Source of the DNA: Dacryopinax spathularia | Lineage: Eukaryota; Basidiomycota; Dacrymycetes; Dacrymycetales; Dacrymycetaceae | DNA length: 64,000 bases | Direction of reading: 5' to 3' | Assembly (NCBI GenBank): GCA_037974965.1 | Contig: JBBPFI010000002.1 | Span: 62,001 to 126,000 of the forward strand | Part shown: in pieces, positions 1 through 10,894 of the stretch | Layout of the letters: each line of letters begins with the position of its first letter | Position numbering within the stretch: position 1 is the stretch's first letter | Made by a program: the position numbers and the translations under genes | Notes under the pieces: generated by a model | Seen by the model: only the letters and a program-made list of their open reading frames with translations | Told to the model about the DNA's origin: nothing | The model's database searches: none

Positions 1-57
1 GTTCAGTCCTACAAAGATGCCGACGCCGATGCAGAGAAGGAGACCTGACCGACCCAT
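1..57 (-). CDS. N-terminus of a membrane-anchored protein, cut by the window edge
   Basis: The minus strand has an ATG at 57 opening a frame that runs off the left edge. Its first 19 residues are MGRSGLLLCIGVGIFVGLN, a short basic start followed by a hydrophobic stretch like the signal anchors of the neighbouring type II membrane proteins. Nothing else is visible, so the family is unknown. It may be a further member of the carbohydrate cluster or a chance frame. Confidence 0.35.
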   Translation of the reverse strand, partial: MGRSGLLLCIGVGIFVGLN

Positions 58-568
58 TAGCTCGAACCGCGTCTCTGCGGGGCGACATACCAACGAAAAG
101 TTTTGCCTTGCTAATGTAGAACAGGGAGCCGTGCGTAGAGGCTTTGGTTTGTACTTCGACGTCAGGCTTCTCGTCGGCTGCGCTTAGAAGGAGCTCCGCC
201 TCTTCGAGCTGGGAAGGAGTACGGTTACTCATGGCACGGAGAGGCTGACGCTAATAACCTACTGTCCACGAGAGGAGAGGGGATATATGCACACGCCATC
301 GCCTGTCCTAGCTTGGAGAAGCACAGACATGGTGTCTCGAAGGAGAGCGAGAGGGTGCTCTGTCTCGTCGCGACGATCACTGGTATGGGAAGCGGCGGAC
401 GCGTTCTCCCAACTGTGGCGCAGGATGACGCTCCTTCTGCTCTGCCACGCAACCCAATAGGTACGACGTATGATATTGTGCAGTACTAACTACGCGGTAT
501 GGAGAAGGAAGATAGCTCATGCCGAGTTGTCAATTGGAGATTCGGTTGCGCAAGGGATTCCCGTGCAA
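58..568. other. intergenic, no gene seen
   Basis: This lies downstream of the first GT18-like gene and upstream of the edge gene. Frames here are short and resemble no family. Confidence 0.5.
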
Positions 569-2153
569 TCACAGGACGTAGATCTAGGACACATGACCAG
601 ATGATCACAATGTAGTGATACTAAACTTACGTCCTCGTTTGCTAGCCTTCCTGCTTGCAGTTCCAAGGCAGCTCGGGTCCGCCAATCTTGGGATAGGAAG
701 TCCGCTACGCGGAAACGAACCGCTGCTGTAGTCATGTTAGGGTGGACGTATCTGGGTAGATAATCAGCTGCCTCTCCAGTAGACTCGCTTGAAACAACTC
801 GCGAAGGGATGGGTGTATCCAGCGCTTTCTGAAGAGCACGGGTGAATGCGTCCACATCGCCCTTGAGGACGGTATAGACGTAAGGCTCGCCAAGCTTCAT
901 GATCCCATCGTGTTGGCTGCTCCACTTCGAGGTGTTGTACGGTTCGGCAGGATCGTACCACAAGGCTGGGTTGATAAACGGTACGCCTAAGCATAAGGCA
1001 TCCCACGGTGAAGGGGACAACATTGGGTTGCCGATACCGATCAGCGCTCTGCTGTGGCCAATGGCGGTATAGAACCCGTCTTGATCTAGGGTACCGAGGT
1101 TACGAGTTGAAGGCGGCAAGACTTCTGCTGCTGCGTCCTGTGCGCCTTTCAGTCCGACAACGAAGTTGACGTCGGTGGATTTCGCTGCAACTTCGAAGGC
1201 TTCCCTGGTCCAAGGCGACGCATCCGATGAGAAGTACCGCGCATACTTTGCCAGAATATATGCTTGATTGGGTCGTTCTTCCGTTGGTACGAACCGCCGC
1301 CTTCCGCATGCTTCTTCGATGCTGTATCCGATGTAGATCTCACCGTTGTCGTAGAATTCCGGCGAGAGCATCCAGGCGTGGCCCAGTGGATGACCTCCGT
1401 CACCAGGCCACCACTGAAACCCGAACAGCATCCAGAAAGGTATACCATTTGGATTCGACGCGCTCTTCAGGCAAGCTGGATTCTTGAAGCAGTCCTGAAT
1501 TGCATCGGGCTCGAGAATGACGGCTTGAACCATGGTCGGAAACATCCTATACTGCTGAACGACTTCGTTGTTGGTCTGCGAGAACAGATAGGAATAGCCC
1601 AACTCGTCCAGAGCGGTGAACTGCAAGGTGCTCAGGTAGCTGGCTAGACGGTTCGAATCGAGTTACTCACGATCGACCTCCCCCTGCGTTTGGTGAGCAT
1701 ATGAAATGTCTTGCAGCAGGCGAGGGACGCACCAGATGTGCTCTCCTTGCATATGCCCTCGAACTGTGTCTACAAGGTTGACCGAACCTAGCAGAACGAC
1801 CTTCGTTTGATTCTCGGAGCATGTCCCAGCTCGCATACACCCCACCAATGAATGCATTGTCTTCGCGTTTCGATCCATCCAGGAAGTCTCGTCATATGTT
1901 GTCTGCTCAGGAAAGATGGCCGAAAAGACATCATGTCCAATTCGGTCGGTGATCGTCTGGCGGATGAAGCGTGGGACCTCAATCCAAGGCTCTACACTGT
2001 CGGGAGGATAGTACAGGGCGGCCCCCAGGAGAATGACAGTGAAAGCACCGGCAAGGAGCGCTGCAAGAGAAGTTCAGGACGGATTTCAGTGCATTTTGAG
2101 TGTCACTCACCAATACGCGCCAAAGGCAGGAGTATGCTCGACTGCATTACCAT
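569..2153 (-). CDS. GT18-like (MGAT5-type) glycosyltransferase, copy 1
   Basis: This is a type II membrane glycosyltransferase of about 461 residues, probably in the Golgi. My model joins 2153-2111, 2060-1733, 1630-631 and 583-569, and stays in frame throughout. Residues from about 15 form one membrane segment (ALLAGAFTVILLGAALYY). The C-terminal half carries the motif HSRALIGIGNPMLSPSPWDAL followed by GVPFINP, which resembles the donor-side signature of GT18 N-acetylglucosaminyltransferase V enzymes. It aligns along its length with the gene at 8.4-9.9 kb, including the same residue spacing across the second intron. The 1732-1631 intron uses a GAG acceptor. The last exon is only five codons and is uncertain; without that intron the frame reads to 517. 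Acceptor and linkage specificity cannot be told. Confidence 0.75.
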
Positions 2154-2758
2154 CACCGTCACGTACTGGGAGAACGAAATACTCAGAAGGCGTAACCGGG
2201 AAAGGAGAACTAGTGGAGCAGGTCCAGCCAGAACCGCATACACTTGCCTCGCGCGGCTTCTGAACAAGTCTCAACTCGATCATGTGGTCAGAGCTCGCGA
2301 TCTTGGATGTGGAGAGAAGTGAGCTGCCGGGGCGTACGCCACCAGTTTAGAAATATGATACCGAAGCGATCGTGATTGCATTCCAAAGACCGAAACCCAG
2401 TAAGACAAGTCGGGAGGAAAAGGACGCCCAGCGACCAATCCGTTCCCTGATACATGATTGATCAGTAAAAATATTCCACTTGATATGCCCAATAACTTCA
2501 GACGTCCTGTTATAGCCTCTGTCCAGACGCCAACCTGTCTGCCAATATCCTTCCCTGCCCCACTCTCTGTTGCGTGGTCAACCTCCCACCCGTCTTCTCT
2601 CTCATCAACGCCATTATGGAACCGGCGGCCGCGGCTCCTTTCTTCGGTCGTGGTGGTGCCTTGACGTCCGCTGCTAGTTCGGTATTCGGTACGCAGAAGA
2701 TAGCTTCTGCTCTGTACGGGCACGCAGCGGGAGGGTTGGGCCACACCTCGCCATTGTC
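2154..2758. other. intergenic, no gene seen
   Basis: This is the promoter side of the first GT18-like gene and the 3' side of the small secreted gene. Overlapping short frames on both strands look random. Confidence 0.5.
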
Positions 2759-3010
2759 CTAGATCCTTGTCTTAGATCGATCGCAACTGTCGGCTGATAC
2801 AACGCGCACCTGGTTATATATGCACGCTTGGCTTGATGTGCTGTAGAAGCAGACGAGAGCATCGTCGTGCATCTCTTGAATGTAGTTCTCCTCCCCGTAT
2901 CGGTCGTATGTCGGGCAACCGAAGCACGAGTATGGGTTCTCGGTCGGTCGAGCGCTTGTTCCCTGGAATAGTGTGATAGCAACGATTGCAAGGGGTATAC
3001 AGCTGCGCAT
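2759..3010 (-). CDS. small secreted cysteine-containing protein
   Basis: The frame encodes 83 residues. I chose the ATG at 3010 because it starts a classical signal peptide (MRSCIPLAIVAITLFQGTSA, likely cut after TSA). An upstream in-frame start at 3127 would bury this signal. The mature part has Cys-Phe-Gly-Cys-Pro followed by further cysteines in a Cys-Phe-Tyr and a Cys-Ile-Tyr context, suggesting two disulfides. I do not recognise the family. The last 15 residues could change if a small intron is present. It is probably exported to the wall or medium. Confidence 0.5.
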   Translation of the reverse strand: MRSCIPLAIVAITLFQGTSARPTENPYSCFGCPTYDRYGEENYIQEMHDDALVCFYSTSSQACIYNQVRVVSADSCDRSKTRI

Positions 3011-3436
3011 GTTGGGCAGGAAGAGCACCCAGTGAATGACCTCAGGTGGGGGGTATGGTGAGAGGCAGGTCGTGCGAGAACCTTTTGTAGGCCGACGCTG
3101 CCCACGGATGGAGCGAAGGGACGCCACGATCAGGCACTACTACCAAGCAAAGGGTCCTTAACCATTCTTCGACAGATCATTAGCTCGGCAAACAATGGAA
3201 TGTTGGACCGATATATTGTTTGTAAGGACTAGCAAGTCGCTCGCGACTTATTATATCATACAAGGTAGAGAATGATAACGTTGTTACATGAGTGTCATAA
3301 AGGTAATGTGCATTAAGTGTAAATTGCGGTGAGGCGGATGCATGATGTGCGATGAATGATGAATGATGAAGAAAGGCAAGAGGCGAGGCCAAGTCAATCG
3401 GCCGGATGCTGGAATGCTGGATTTGCCAGTGGAAGT
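3011..3436. other. intergenic, no gene seen
   Basis: AT-richer spacer between two minus-strand genes, with a few short imperfect repeats (for example gatgaatgatgaatgatga near 3352). No gene is supported. Confidence 0.4.
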
Positions 3437-4745
3437 CTACTTCATGCGTCTAAGCTTGTCCATAACCATCGCGAAGTCTTCGCGCTCCATCTCTCCGATG
3501 CGACCTTGAAGGCTGTCTTTCTTGCCAAGGCGAGGCGTCCGGCCCTTTCCTCGACGAACACGAATCTCAACACCTTTGTCGGAATCGTCGCTGTCGTACG
3601 AGTACTCAGAGAATGGGGTCATGGTTCGCATAACTTGAGAGGCACTCGACATCGACATGGTGTGTGAATGTCCGGCAGATTGCGAGGACACAGAGCGAGC
3701 TCGGGCAAGATGTGGTTCCAATTCCGGGACGGGCTCCGTCACGATGCGAGCGTGCTTGTCAAACAGTACGTCCACCGATGGCGGAGGCGGGGGCAGCTGC
3801 GTTGCCGGGACGCCAAAGAACTTGGAGAGCTTTGCTGTTCTACGAATCTCTTTGCCCCCTTCAGACTCCTCGCTGCAACGGCGAGAAGAACGACCGGCGT
3901 TCTTAGCTGCAGGCTCGGAGATTGGCGAGGGAACCGGTGCCGCGTCTTGGCTGAGCAGCTGGAGAAGGAGAAGTCAGCCAAGGTATCTCTACAGGAAACC
4001 AAAAACTGACGTTAGAGATAGCCTCCACTGAAAGCAGGCCTTCGCCCTTCTCCGACGTAGTCACGGTAGAGGCGGGAATCAGAACGCTCTTGCTACGCGC
4101 ATGTACGACCTCTCGAGGGTTCCTGCGCTCGTCGGCCGATCGCCGGCCAGGAGCAACCAAAGAAATCGGTACGTTCTCCCCAGTCCACCTCTTAATCTTG
4201 GCGAGCCTTGCGCGTATCCGGCGCCGCTCGACCATTTCCGGGTCAACTTCGCAGTCAGAGTCGTCGTCTTGTGGGCTGAATAGGATCGGTGATGAGAAGG
4301 ACATGGAGCTGGGACTTGGTGGCGGCGATGGAGGACGAGGGACGGAGGTGAGGGTGATGGTCGGCATTGAGGGTTTCAACGCGAGGGTGTGGCCATTCGA
4401 GGAGGTCAATGGCGGCGATGGGAGGGGCAGCGGAAGTGGCACTGTGACGGTGTTTCGCCGCTTTGCAAGCACGGCGGCGGATGGTCTTGTTGGACTCGGA
4501 GGAACGAGGTCAATCGCGAGTTCGATGTGGGGCGTCTCTCCGAGAATCCGCTGGAGCTTCTGGGCCTGTTTGACAAGAAGCGCTCTGGAACGTGGTGTGA
4601 GCGTGTTGGTGCTATCCATGAGAGGAAGCGCAGGAGTTGAATGGTGAGGAAGGAGGACGTCGGTGGAAAGGATTGAGAGAACGGGTGATGAGGATGTTGA
4701 GGCGATCGAGAGCGCAGGGGCGGGTCGAGAGATGGAGGTAGCCAT
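3437..4745 (-). CDS. proline/serine-rich protein with three K-x-x-[LFW]-G motifs
   Basis: Two exons (4745-4011 and 3958-3437) give 418 residues with no signal or membrane segment. Most of the chain is low-complexity Pro/Ser/Thr, suggesting a disordered nuclear or cytoplasmic regulator. Three short amphipathic motifs stand out: KLQRILGETPHIEL (about residue 62), KIKRWTGENVPISLV (about 188) and KLSKFFGVPATQLP (after residue 270). Similar Lys-Leu-x-Arg-x-Leu-Gly-Glu motifs occur, in my memory, in uncharacterised basidiomycete proteins. The C-terminus is charged (EMEREDFAMVMDKLRRMK). The function is unknown. Confidence 0.7.
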
Positions 4746-6722
4746 GACTGTCGTGTGAGACTGTTATGCTCTATGGATGGTTGTGCGGTGCGAAAAGAGA
4801 AGTTGGGGTGTACGTTGGGTAGAACGGGTGCAAGCGAGGAGGCGCTATGAGAATTGGCCCGACGACGACGAAGACTGAACGGAGGACAGGCGACGGCGGA
4901 GGATGGGAGACCAGCCGAGTAAGGGCGCGGGATAAGAGTTGGTGATGGTGCCTAGAAGAGCGCGCACAGCACGGTGACTCTGATGGCAGAAGGTTGAGAA
5001 GGCCAGAGAGATGCACGGGCGGGGGATCGAGTCGTCTTTTCCCGCGAAGATGAAGACCAATGTCGTTCGATTCGATGGGTCGGGAGCTGGCAATGAAATA
5101 CGATGGCAATGAGCACCGGTGAAGGGGGGATATGCGACGGGGCAGAGCGAAAGGAGAGGGTGGTTGGTATGACAGGACCTGACTGCGTTTAAAGGAGGGG
5201 AATGGGATAGGAAGAGGGAGGAAGTGAACACGCTCGGCGGGTCACTGCGAGTGGGAGTAGTTTCCGGATATGGAATGGTATGCAAAACAAAAGGAGGCAA
5301 GGCTACCCTGACGTCGGGGCACTTGGAGCGTGTGTGCGTGTGTGAGTGTGATCGGCGTGTATATCGGGGCTGATCCCGGGTTGGCATGTATCTCAGATAT
5401 CACACACCCATACACACACAAAACAAGGCCACTCTGTCAGCGCTTGTAACTGTACCAGCAGACTGCCTCACTGTCACATACCGCATCACCGGTATCCCAC
5501 ACATCTCACATTCCATCGCAACATGATTGATCCCGAATCTCACATCCTTCCCTTTGATCCCGCCAGTCGCCATGCACGTAATCTCATTGCCCGCTTCGGT
5601 CGGCTTCTTTCGATCCCTTAACCTCCGTCTTCTTTTCCCCGTACATGACTCCTTCTCTTCCTTCCATCTTGGTCATATCGCACCGACCAGTTTTTTCGCA
5701 CTCTCCAGAAAGTTCGACGTTGCACAAATGTTGCGCAAGTACTTGAGCCTTGGCATACCGGTAGCATTCCAGCCGCGGGTCAGTGAGACAGGACGCGTCT
5801 CAGTCCAAATTTTGGTCGGCAACGTCCGCCCGCACCGCATCTGAATCCCACACAGTCGCAGCATGCCTCCGCCCCCACAGCTCCAAGTCTCACCTCCATG
5901 CCTCAGACGGTCGACGTCCGCCGCGGTCCTCCTGATACTGAAATACACACCGACTTGAATAGCTCACGTGCCGAGCAGTGCTTTATCTGAGCGCGAATAT
6001 TGATACTCAGCGTGATCTCATCACCCCTAGTGCGAGTGTACTTCTACACAAACGGACACTCCATGATGCCATCATTTGTGTTGCAAGATACTTCCTCAAA
6101 CAATCATCCCGTGCAATTGACACAACAAGCACGGATGGCATCACTTCGTGAACGCCATCACCTACATCACCGAGCCTAGACGTGGAATCGCACCCCGAAA
6201 CAGTTAGCGCCCAAAGCCCCCACCGAGGGTCCGGCGGGAACGTCGAATGTCTTCTTTCCCGCACGCTTGACGCCCCATTGGATGATTATCGAACATACTA
6301 GTTTGTCATAAATAAAGACTCTTTCAGTGACGAATAAGTGGGAAAGTATGTCAGTCGGGCCCGAGGTTGACGTCTTCTGTCCACTTCTTCTGCGGCTAGG
6401 CGGCGATCGGACTGTTCGAAGCTAGGGTTGGCATCGCGACTGAGTACCAAATCTGTAGGGTATACTTTCGGTATTCGTACGAATCGCTCAGTATGGAGAC
6501 AGCTCCACTGGCGAAACGGACTCTCCCTAATGCGGCAATGCGCGTGTCCTGTTCTTGAGCTTCACAGGCTCAGAACCATGAATAGCAGCGGCGAGCCGGA
6601 AAATCTTTCTTCGGCTCCGAGTTGTGCTAAGGGACGCGTGATCACGCGACGCGCATTCCAGCGGCCATCCGCGCTTGACACACCAAAGCAGGTCGAGCAA
6701 CACACCGACCAACGCAAGCAGC
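4746..6722. other. 2-kb divergent intergenic region
   Basis: This separates the proline-rich gene (minus) from the UBR7-like gene (plus). It holds pyrimidine-rich stretches and CA-rich runs near 5330-5425, plausible leader or promoter sequence. Frames such as 4845-5387 are low-complexity and I do not believe they are coding. Confidence 0.45.
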
Positions 6723-8239
6723 ATGCCATCCCTCCAAGAATTCGTGAACGAGCAGCGGGCGTTGGAGGAAGAAGCGTCCCAAGCGCTTCCATGGTCCTTT
6801 TCCGAATGCACGTATAACAAGGGGTACATCCGCCAGCCTGTCTATCTCTGCTTGGCGTGTCAGTCGCCACACGGGATATGCGCCGCTTGCTCTATCGCTT
6901 GTCATGGGGATCATGAGCAGGTTGAGCTATTTCCCAAACGGGCATTCAGGTACGTCGTGCTCCATTGTGGAAGTGTGACTGTTGGCTGAAGTGAGAATAG
7001 ATGCGACTGCCCGACAACATCGTTAGCGCATCAATGTACCCTGCATCGCGCCCAAATGCCGCCAAATGACAAGAACAAGTACGGCCAGAACTTTCATAAC
7101 GAGTTCTGCAGATGTGGGCGGCCATACTTACCGAGCGAGGAGAGGGAGACGATGATCCAATGCTTGGCATGTGAGGTAGTCCTCCCTCGCTTCTGCGCCG
7201 TGCTGTTCGCTAACGACTGGCAGGACTGGTATCACGAGAGCTGCCTGAACCTACGAGAACGTCCGCCACCACGCTCTGCGGCAGATACAAGACCTGCAAC
7301 AAACGGAGATGATGCGGCCTCCGATGCGTCCGACCTGCCACCCGCGTTGTTATCGGAAGAGGACTACGACTCGCTTGTATGCGCTGATTGTGTGCGGAAG
7401 AGCGCGTTACTCCAGCGGTGGGCCGGTACGCCAGGTGTCAAGATGGTCGTCCGGGAGAAGGGGACGGAGTGGGCTGTGGTTCCGTCTGAGAGTGCGAAGG
7501 AAGAGGCAGTCAAGGAGGAGACGGTTGATGTTGGCTCGAGCGAGCTCGCTTCTGTGGAGGCTGATGCACCAAAATCGGAAGAGCTACCGAAATCAGAGGA
7601 AGGCTCGGAGAGCAAAGTGGGCGTGAAACGAGAGTTGGAGGACGGGGAAGAACACCGACCAACAAAGAAGCCTCGTTCGCTCTGCCACGCACCGGAACAG
7701 TCGGCAATATCGAAGCGCATCTTCAATCCGGATGATGGTCATCCGCCTCTGGAGTCGGCAGGGGACGTCTTTCTTATGGAGGGTTTCCGATCCAGATGGT
7801 GTCAATGTCCGGATGTGAGCCACTCAACAATGCTTCGCGTTCGCGTAATGACAGATATGCAGTGTCTGCCAGCATTCGAAGGGCAAGAGTACTTGCTACG
7901 CGAAGAAGAGACGTACGAGCCGCCGGACGACCCAGAAGCTCGTGAGCAGCTCTGTCCCTACTCATTCTTTACGTCACACTGACTTGTGAAACAGAAATGT
8001 CCATCGAAGAGCTGGGAATGCGTATGCTGGAGCGCCTCCCGAGGGACAGAGTCATCGATGGCATTCACGCATATAACCAATTTCGGTATGCGAGTTGTTA
8101 CTCAACTGTTAACTGAAGAATTTATGACTCTGGCAGGGATCGACTGCTCGATTTCCTTCGACCGTTCACGCAGGAGAATAAGGAGGTGCGGCAGGAAGAT
8201 ATCGAGAACTTTTTCAGTAACCTGCGTGCGGGTCGATAG
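6723..8239 (+). CDS. UBR7-like E3 ubiquitin ligase (UBR box + PHD finger)
   Basis: Five exons (6723-6949, 7001-7175, 7224-7941, 7995-8085, 8137-8239) encode 437 residues. Residues about 20-90 form a UBR-type zinc box with the run CLACQSPHGICAACSIACHGDH and later CDCP. Next comes an atypical PHD finger (FCRCGRPY, then CLAC-DWYHESC, later CADC). An acidic, lysine-rich linker with a probable nuclear signal (RPTKKPRS) follows. The C-terminal block from MSIEELGMRMLERLPRDRVI to the end matches the conserved tail of UBR7 and fission yeast Mlo2. The human protein is a chromatin-associated ligase for histone H2B. The ATG at 6723 is chosen; the longer frame starts at TTG. It is a housekeeping gene, probably unrelated to the carbohydrate genes. 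Confidence 0.85.
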
Positions 8240-8397
8240 CAGGATGGTGGGGATGCGTGCCTGCCAGGTGACGACATATGATCTGGGTGTCTCTGTAGGT
8301 GACTGTAACAACATGTTATGCATATGGTGCCAATGTAAGACGGGGTTGATCTTGTTGTACAGGCGTTGTAGGAGAAGATAAATGATGCTCTACGTGC

Positions 8398-9886
8398 TCA
8401 TAGGTAGCCACGCCCAAGGGCCCAAGATGGGGCTTCGGCAGACACAATGCGGTTGGCCTCCAGATCCTCTGCTTCGCTCCTCCAGTCATGCTCGACAAGA
8501 TAAGATACCCGCTTGAGAAGAGCCTTCTGAGTCATCGCGGGTGGTATATACCTAGCCGCAAATTGAGCAGATTGAAGCAGAGCAGAGAAAAGAACTCGCC
8601 TGTCGATGGGATTATCCTTTGCTGCCAGTGCGGCTCGCACTAGTCCGTCCGTATCGCCCTTGAAGACATGATAGACGTAAGGCTCGTCGATATATCGCAA
8701 GCCATTGTGCTGCGTCGTCCATCTGCTCCGGTCAGACGGGTCACTTCGATTCCAGCTGGTGACGGGGTTGATGAACGGCACACCGAAGCAGAGCGCGTCG
8801 TACGGCGAAGGGGATAACCAAGGGTGGACAATACCTAGCATTGCTCGACTATGGGAGACGTGGTGGAAGAATGTCGCCTTGTCAAGCTTGCCCAGGTTGA
8901 CCACGCCGGCGGGGTCCGGTCTTCCCTCGTTGTGAAGGTAGCCAGCTACGAGGCCGAGCCCGCTCTCCTCTTTGATTCGAGTTAAGGCGTCAGCCGCCCA
9001 AGGATAAGCGTGCGAGTAGAAGTATGAAAGCCGTTTTGCCAAGATATACACCTGATCGTCTCGCTGATCGTGAGGCACGAACTCGAGCTTCCGGCAATTG
9101 TCCTCCAGGCTATAGCCGATATACTGGTTGCCGCTCCGGTAGTCCTCAGGCGAGAGTGTCCATCGTCGGCCGAGCGGATGGTTGTCACCGTCCCAGAAAT
9201 GGAATGAGAAGATCTTCCAGATAGGTATACCGAGCAGATTGGCTTCGCTCTCGATGCATTGCAGGTTCTCGTAGCAGGCGTGGACGTCTTTACCTTCAGC
9301 TATGACCACCTTGACCAGGTCGGGAAACATGCGATAGTGCGCGGACGCTGACACGAGGTTGCGATGGTAGAAGAAAGAGTAGCCGAGCTGGCGCAATGCA
9401 TCGCGCTAAGAAGGATTCGAGCCTGCTCCAGTCCTACATCGTTTGCCCACGCTCACCACCGAAGCAGCCCAGATATCCTCTCCCGACACCTTTCCCTTGA
9501 CCGCATTCTCGAAGTGAGGAGACGCCAGTAGGACGACGGAGGCTTGATTGTCAAGGCAGGTACCTCTCGTAAGGCAGTTCCTGAGAGCTTTCAGCGTCTC
9601 GGCGTTCATATCTTCCCAATTCTGCTCGCCGTCCCGCGTCGCCAAAGGAAAGACGAGATCGAGATAGGGCTGCGGCGGTCGGCCAAGTCTGCCCCTAGCG
9701 TACTCTACCATCTCGAGGCTGCTGCTCTGTGAGAGGAGGACGACAAATACGATCATGCAGACGATAGCTGGCGATGAATTCAGCATCAACCCTGTAAGTA
9801 TAGGACGAGTACGCACCGACGGGTAACTTCCGTTTCCTCAGGCTAAGTGGAACTCCGTTTCGACTGGCAAGATATTCGTTGTCCAT
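8398..9886 (-). CDS. GT18-like (MGAT5-type) glycosyltransferase, copy 2
   Basis: This paralogue of the gene at 0.6-2.2 kb is modelled as 9886-9817, 9791-9457 and 9405-8398 (470 residues). It has a basic cytosolic tail (LRKRKLP), one membrane segment (AIVCMIVFVVLLS) and the same catalytic-half motif, HSRAMLGIVHPWLSPSPYDAL followed by GVPFINP. The GT18 assignment rests on that motif. The first intron would be only 25 nt, which is unusually short. Alternatively translation starts at the ATG near 9789, leaving a protein that opens directly with the anchor. The two GT18-like genes flank three unrelated genes, so they are not simple neighbours from a fresh tandem duplication. Confidence 0.75.
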
Positions 9887-10894
9887 TGTATTTCGAGAAT
9901 ACTAAATTTCCGTGCCGCTATGGTGTTGGAAGGAGAGCTGAGCCCACAGACAGAGTTATACACGTACGGCCAGCCATAGACAGCCAGTCATGGACGGTGA
10001 GCTATTATTAGATAGTTGTCGCCCAAGGTAGTCGCAAAGATATCAAAGGCAAGTGAGAGACCATGTTTGCTCTAATAGACCCCAATAGCCGAGAGTGAGT
10101 CCTGGTAGACCATTTTCCATTTTTCTGGTCCGCAAAGCGTAGGTCGCAGTGTTGATATTTGCTGCTCGCCTAATCAAAAGGACCATGCGCTTCCCAAAAA
10201 GGGGAGAAGACCACCAGCATCGATCCCATTTCGCCCAAACAGGTGTACTGTACGTGAGAGGCGGATATTGAGCAACCGCCGTGCGTTCGAAGCGATGAGC
10301 TCTGGAACCCAGAATAGCGCGAGCAAGCGAGCGAGAAAGAAGGGAGGGGTAGATGCTATTTTGGGTAGGAGCTCGGATGCTGTCACGATGCAGTAATCGT
10401 TGGTAAACACCGCCCCTGGTTCCTGCATTCACAGCTGCGAGGATTCGTTTATAGCGATGCATTATGCCTTGCTATAAGATGTCTTCTAGACCAGCTGCGG
10501 TACTGTTTTGTGAGGCATGCATGGTGGGGCCTGAAATGTCCGGCGTGTCGAGCTAATGTGCAGTACGCGTAGTCTTGGCGGTGGTCAGGGGCAGACGACG
10601 TGCCATGATTGACGTGACGGGTGCCGTAAGTAATGTTCAGTTTCTCGATCCCCTACGATCACAGTCTAACCCTGCCACATACTCCATACCAGCAGCCAGC
10701 TAAAATAGTTGTTTATTGCTCCTACTCCTAATGTATGGTGCCAAGCAGAATGAAGGGCTGGCGGCAATAGCTGGCCGTGCTTCCAGTCTCTCAACTTACT
10801 CTCGCTCATCTACCTCCCAATCATCCTCGCTTTCCAAGTCACTGGCCACACTGGATAGTCTCAACAACATCATTCGCTTGTCTACCGGTCAATC
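9887..10894. other. 1-kb divergent promoter region
   Basis: Shared upstream region of the second GT18-like gene (minus) and the first GT90 gene (plus). The minus frame at 10043-10462 resembles nothing. A short CT-rich tract precedes the GT90 start. Confidence 0.45.

Noticed and set aside
4090-4647. Plus frame of 185 codons
   Set aside because: It is antisense to the first exon of the 3.4-4.7 kb gene and mirrors its Ser/Pro bias.
4845-5387. Minus frame of 180 codons upstream of the proline-rich gene
   Set aside because: It is low-complexity (Ser/Pro/His/Thr), resembles no family and lies in the expected 5' leader and promoter.
10043-10462. Minus frame of 139 codons
   Set aside because: No signal, domain or codon pattern like its neighbours; it lies in the divergent promoter of GT18-2 and GT90-1.
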